Source of the DNA: an uncultured Acidimicrobiales bacterium
GTDB taxonomy: Bacteria; Actinomycetota; Acidimicrobiia; Acidimicrobiales; SHLQ01
Direction: 5' to 3'
Assembly: GCA_938002955.1 (NCBI GenBank)
Contig: CALLAA010000247.1
Location: forward strand, 1 to 32,975
Length of the DNA: 32,975 bases
The first letter of the stretch is position 1; every line of letters begins with the position of its first letter. Below, one piece after another: positions 29,916 to 32,975 of the stretch. Made by a program: the position numbers and the translations under genes. The notes beneath the pieces were generated by a model, which saw only the letters and a list, made by a program, of their open reading frames with translations, did no database searches and was not told the DNA's origin.

Positions 29916-31240
29916 CAGATGCCGAGAAGCGTCTCGGTGACCACTCGGGCGATTTCGCGGTGACCATCCTCGTTGGGATGAGAACAGTCGAGTGACGAGA
30001 TGAGGTCTTGTGGGGGCGAGCCCTCATCGGCGCAGGTAGCAGTCGTGCCACTCGTAAAGGTATCGACGAGACCTTGAAGCGGCCCGAGCCCGTCGCGCAA
30101 GACATCGGGTCCAAGGCCATTGGTTGCTTCCCAGATATCGGCTGGCCCATCGAGTCGAGCCACGCTGACCCGACCGGCAGGCTGCGCGGCGACGACATCG
30201 ATGATGACATCATTCGTCGCCTCGACGACCGTTGCCATCACCGACACCATGCACTCACCGGTGCAGCCGTCAACGCCGATGGGAACTGCCGCTGTCGGGT
30301 CGTACCACGTGGTCACAACGATGTGTGCATCGGTCGAACGGACGAGCGCATCGAGGGTCAGCCCAAGGTGTGTCGCAAGTCGCCGAAGGGCATTGTCGAC
30401 CAGAAACTGATCGATCGCGCGGCTCGGATCACCGTCGGCCCCTGGGTTCGTGAGCGCCGCCGCGTCGAACAAGGACACATCGGTTGCCCCGACCGTGAGC
30501 GTCACGATGGTCGGGTTTCGTTCGATCGCCGCATCGAGCTGAGATTGAGGCTCGCCGACGACCTCGCCGTCGACGGTCGTTGCCGTGACAGCGAAGGAGG
30601 AGAGCGTCGCCGCCGTTGCGCCGGCGCAAGCGACGATCAACAGCTCTGCGTCCTCAGCGAGCGATCCTGCCTCGACGAGCGCATCGTACGTATGGCGAGC
30701 GTAGGAGTCACCTTCGCTCCGGAAGCATTCATCGGTCCCACCAAAGTCGCTTCGGTCGCGTCCGAAACCTGCCGCCACTGAGTCGCCCATTGCGACCAAG
30801 ACATCTCGTGGCCGCGGGTATCGGGCAATGAGTCGAATCGTCTTGGTAGCCGACAACCCGCCCGTGTCGGTCGCCGTGAATTCGACATCCCACTGACCGG
30901 CCCGCTCTGGCTGCCAGCGAAACCCGGTGAGTCGACCACGCGAATTTTGAATCGTCGAAAACCCAGCAGGGGCGCGGCTTGCAACGTCGATCGATGTGTC
31001 GTCGCCATTGGGGTCGATGGCCACGATTGCATCGGTGTACTCCTGGCCAATATCGGCCCGGGCGATGTCGGGTAGAACCAGGTCGGGAGGCGCAGGTGGC
31101 GCCGTCGTCGTTGTCTGCACAACGGTCGTCGTTGTCGTCGATCGGCCGGCATCACCGGTCGCTTCCGCCGGCGATGACGAGCACCCTGTCGCCATCAACA
31201 GACAACCGACGACGGCGAGTAACACACGGCGAGGGATCAC
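29915..31240 (-). CDS. SGNH/GDSL-hydrolase lipoprotein
   Basis: This is a secreted lipoprotein of 441 residues from the GTG at 31240; a TTG at 31261 would add 7 residues. The GTG is preferred because a TACCGT box ends 7 bases before it and the product then starts with a clean signal peptide (MIPRRVLLAVVGCLLMATGC). The lipobox is ATGC. After a Thr/Pro linker comes an Ig- or cadherin-like domain (about 55-140), then the hydrolase. That has block I MGDSVAAG (nucleophile Ser), VGATDVS in place of the usual GxND block, and DCSHPNEDGH with the DxxH pair. It would hydrolyse esters at the cell surface; the substrate is unknown. It is divergent from the ABC permease. Confidence 0.87.
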   Translation of the reverse strand: MIPRRVLLAVVGCLLMATGCSSSPAEATGDAGRSTTTTTVVQTTTTAPPAPPDLVLPDIARADIGQEYTDAIVAIDPNGDDTSIDVASRAPAGFSTIQNSRGRLTGFRWQPERAGQWDVEFTATDTGGLSATKTIRLIARYPRPRDVLVAMGDSVAAGFGRDRSDFGGTDECFRSEGDSYARHTYDALVEAGSLAEDAELLIVACAGATAATLSSFAVTATTVDGEVVGEPQSQLDAAIERNPTIVTLTVGATDVSLFDAAALTNPGADGDPSRAIDQFLVDNALRRLATHLGLTLDALVRSTDAHIVVTTWYDPTAAVPIGVDGCTGECMVSVMATVVEATNDVIIDVVAAQPAGRVSVARLDGPADIWEATNGLGPDVLRDGLGPLQGLVDTFTSGTTATCADEGSPPQDLISSLDCSHPNEDGHREIARVVTETLLGI

Positions 31241-31247
31241 ACTCCAA

Positions 31248-31253
31248 ACGGTA
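31248..31253 (-). promoter_or_regulatory. -10 box TACCGT, leaderless start at 31240
   Basis: On the minus strand TACCGT is followed by TTGGAGT (7 bases) and then GTG at 31240. The GGAG is only one base from the start, too close to be a useful ribosome site, so the leaderless reading is favoured. Confidence 0.45.
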
Positions 31254-31281
31254 GCGGCCAAAGACCAGCCCCAGAGACAGA

Positions 31282-31287
31282 TAGCGT
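31282..31287 (+). promoter_or_regulatory. -10 box TAGCGT, leaderless start at 31294
   Basis: TAGCGT is followed by 6 bases and the GTG at 31294. It is back to back with the box at 31248-31253, giving divergent leaderless promoters. Confidence 0.45.
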
Positions 31288-31293
31288 GAAGCC

Positions 31294-32975
31294 GTGCTCC
31301 TTCGCCTCATCGGCAAGAACCTGCTGCAGCGACCACTTCGCTATGCGTTGACCGGATTCGCCATCGTCTTCTCCGTCGCGGCGGTGTGCGCGGTGTTCAT
31401 CTTCACCGACGGCCTCCGCTCAACCTTTGACGAGCTCGCCACGAACATCGAGTCGGGATACGACATCGCCGTGCGACCAACCGTTGAATTCGGAAACGAC
31501 TTTCTCGCGCCGACGGTACCGCTCGATCACCTCGACCGGATCGAAGGACTCGATGGGATTCGGGCCGCACAACCGCGGGTCGTCGGCATCGGGGTCATCC
31601 CAATCGACGGCCAAGGTGAACCCACATTCGCCGCATCGGGCCCAAACCTCGGTGTGCTTTGGGGAGACCGCAATCCGAACGTGCGATATTTCGTGCAGTC
31701 GGGCCGCGCCCCCGTTGGCCCCACCGAGTTTGCGCTCGACATCGATGCATTCGCCGACGGCGACTACGAGCTCGGCCAGAGCTATCGCGTGCAGGTCCCT
31801 ACCGAGACCGAACAGGGGACGACCTACACGCTGGTCGGAACGTTCACGTTCGCTGACCCAGATCGCAATGCGCTCGTGGGTGCGCGACTCGTTGCCTTCG
31901 ACGAACCAACCGCGGTACAACTCATCAACGACGGACGCGGATTCAGTGACATCATCGTCGTCTTGGACGAGGGCGCCGATCGGGCCTCGGTCATGGCGGC
32001 AATCGCTTCCGTCGTCGACGACAACATCGATGTCAGGACCCAAGAAGATGTCCTGGAGGAAGTTCAAGGGGACTTCGGCGAGGTGCTCAACATCTTCCGA
32101 ACCGTGCTGCTCGTCTTTGCGATCATCATCTTGATCGTCAGTTCGTTCCTCATCTACAACGTCTTCTCCATCACCCTCGGCCAGCGAATCCGCGAACTGG
32201 GCCTGCTTCGAGCGGTCGGCGCACTCGGGGCGCAGGTCACCAGGTTGATGCTCGGCGAAGCCTTCATGCTCGGCGTGCTCGCGACCATCGTCGGCATTCC
32301 CGCAGGTCTCGGGTTGGCCTGGCTACTCCGCGCCGCACTCATCGCCCTCGGGTTCCCCGACGACACCGGACTCCCGCTATCCCCGTGGACGATCGTGTGG
32401 GCCGTCTTCACCGGTGTCGTCGTCACCATGCTCGCTGCGGTCTGGCCCTCGATACAGGCTCGACGAGTGAGCCCTCTAGCTGCGTTGCGAGACGGCGCGA
32501 ACATCAGCGACCTGCACGCCATCACACACACTCCCGCGGGTGCCGTGCTGTCGATCGTCGGCGTCATCTGCTTCCCAATAGCCCTCGCGCTACCCGGTTG
32601 GGAACCTCGTCTACTTCTTCCGCTCGCCGGAACACTCCTCCTCTACGTTGGATTACTGCTCATCCGTCGAGGGATCGCACGTATCGTCGTCTTTCCCGTT
32701 GGCGTTCTCCTGCTGATCATCACCCTCGTCGGCGACGGCACACTCGGAGAAACGTTTGGCTTGCTCGGGGCCGGCGCGGCGATAGCGCTGCTCGGAGCCA
32801 ACCTGATCAACCCGCTGATCGCTCGGCCCATTACCAACGTCGTTGGCCGTCTGCCTACTGCACTGCTCGTCGGCGCCATCGGTATCGCACTATCGGTAGT
32901 GTCCGTCGGGGCGATCGGATGGGCGGTTGTACTCGGCATCACCGGCGTCCCAGACGCCATTATCGATGTCGCCGA
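31294..32975 (+). CDS. FtsX-type ABC transporter permease, partial (runs off window end)
   Basis: This is the first 560 residues of a MacB-like permease. The GTG start gives MLLRLIGKNLLQRPLRY and a first helix (about 18-38). An external domain (about 40-265) includes LVGTFTFADP. The FtsX core begins at about 269 (VLLVFAIIILIVSSFLIYNVF) with the coupling segment RIRELGLLRAVGALGAQV, and further helices continue to the window edge. It is a distant paralogue of the permease at 14605 (that one has LLLTTLLIVIG and LVGTYTFEGY at matching places). No ATPase gene is seen upstream; it may lie beyond the window. The stretch of the second half visible is unusually hydrophobic (about 405-560). Confidence 0.9.
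   Translation, partial: MLLRLIGKNLLQRPLRYALTGFAIVFSVAAVCAVFIFTDGLRSTFDELATNIESGYDIAVRPTVEFGNDFLAPTVPLDHLDRIEGLDGIRAAQPRVVGIGVIPIDGQGEPTFAASGPNLGVLWGDRNPNVRYFVQSGRAPVGPTEFALDIDAFADGDYELGQSYRVQVPTETEQGTTYTLVGTFTFADPDRNALVGARLVAFDEPTAVQLINDGRGFSDIIVVLDEGADRASVMAAIASVVDDNIDVRTQEDVLEEVQGDFGEVLNIFRTVLLVFAIIILIVSSFLIYNVFSITLGQRIRELGLLRAVGALGAQVTRLMLGEAFMLGVLATIVGIPAGLGLAWLLRAALIALGFPDDTGLPLSPWTIVWAVFTGVVVTMLAAVWPSIQARRVSPLAALRDGANISDLHAITHTPAGAVLSIVGVICFPIALALPGWEPRLLLPLAGTLLLYVGLLLIRRGIARIVVFPVGVLLLIITLVGDGTLGETFGLLGAGAAIALLGANLINPLIARPITNVVGRLPTALLVGAIGIALSVVSVGAIGWAVVLGITGVPDAIIDVA

Noticed and set aside
1-32975. CRISPR array, insertion sequences or prophage genes
   Set aside because: No regularly spaced direct repeats, transposase, integrase or phage structural genes were seen.

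Overview
The window looks like a chromosomal segment of a high-GC actinobacterium. The evidence is a mycothiol gene (mshC), a 6C-type small RNA, a DUF3499-type protein, WS/DGAT acyltransferases, and many genes that seem to be read from leaderless mRNAs (TANNNT followed 6-7 nt later by ATG or GTG). Gene content and the Thr-rich linkers of the surface proteins fit the Acidimicrobiia (Ilumatobacter-like) best, but that placement is an inference. I see no phage genes, insertion sequences or CRISPR arrays.

Region 1-5484, almost all minus strand, is a neutral-lipid storage locus. In transcription order it holds a HAD/PlsC-like acyltransferase fusion, a WS/DGAT, a promoter with palindromic operators, a Lys/Ala-tailed phasin or HBHA-like protein, an XRE regulator, a patatin-like lipase and a second WS/DGAT cut by the window edge. 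Most junctions overlap by 1-4 bases. Together these genes could make, coat, regulate and mobilise triacylglycerol or wax-ester droplets. A terminator-like inverted repeat separates them from an upstream methyltransferase (5622-6602).

Region 6710-11808 holds a short-chain dehydrogenase, tRNA-Arg(CCT), an MFS transporter, a membrane-anchored surface protein, a second patatin and a DedA protein. Region 11881-17208 is a DesK/NarL-type two-component system followed by a MacB-like ABC ATPase and a large FtsX-type permease.

Region 17260-18889 is the most unusual. It has a protein joining a degenerate XRE-like domain, one membrane span and a HELGH metallopeptidase-like domain. Next to it is a 6C RNA whose two C6-loop hairpins are bracketed by two more hairpins that share another C-rich loop. 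A small membrane protein follows, then mshC and cysS as overlapping neighbours, so a ligase and the tRNA synthetase it resembles sit side by side. A TetR-like regulator comes next, with palindromes in its leader.

Region 23170-32975 holds a membrane-anchored beta-propeller, the DUF3499 protein, a small HELVH protein, a zinc-ribbon membrane protein with a PAS/degenerate-GGDEF partner, a cyclophilin, a small four-Cys protein, a soluble Ser/Thr kinase, an SGNH-hydrolase lipoprotein and the start of another FtsX-type permease. The only stretch over 300 bases without a protein gene is 18541-18889, which holds the 6C RNA and its regulatory signals.
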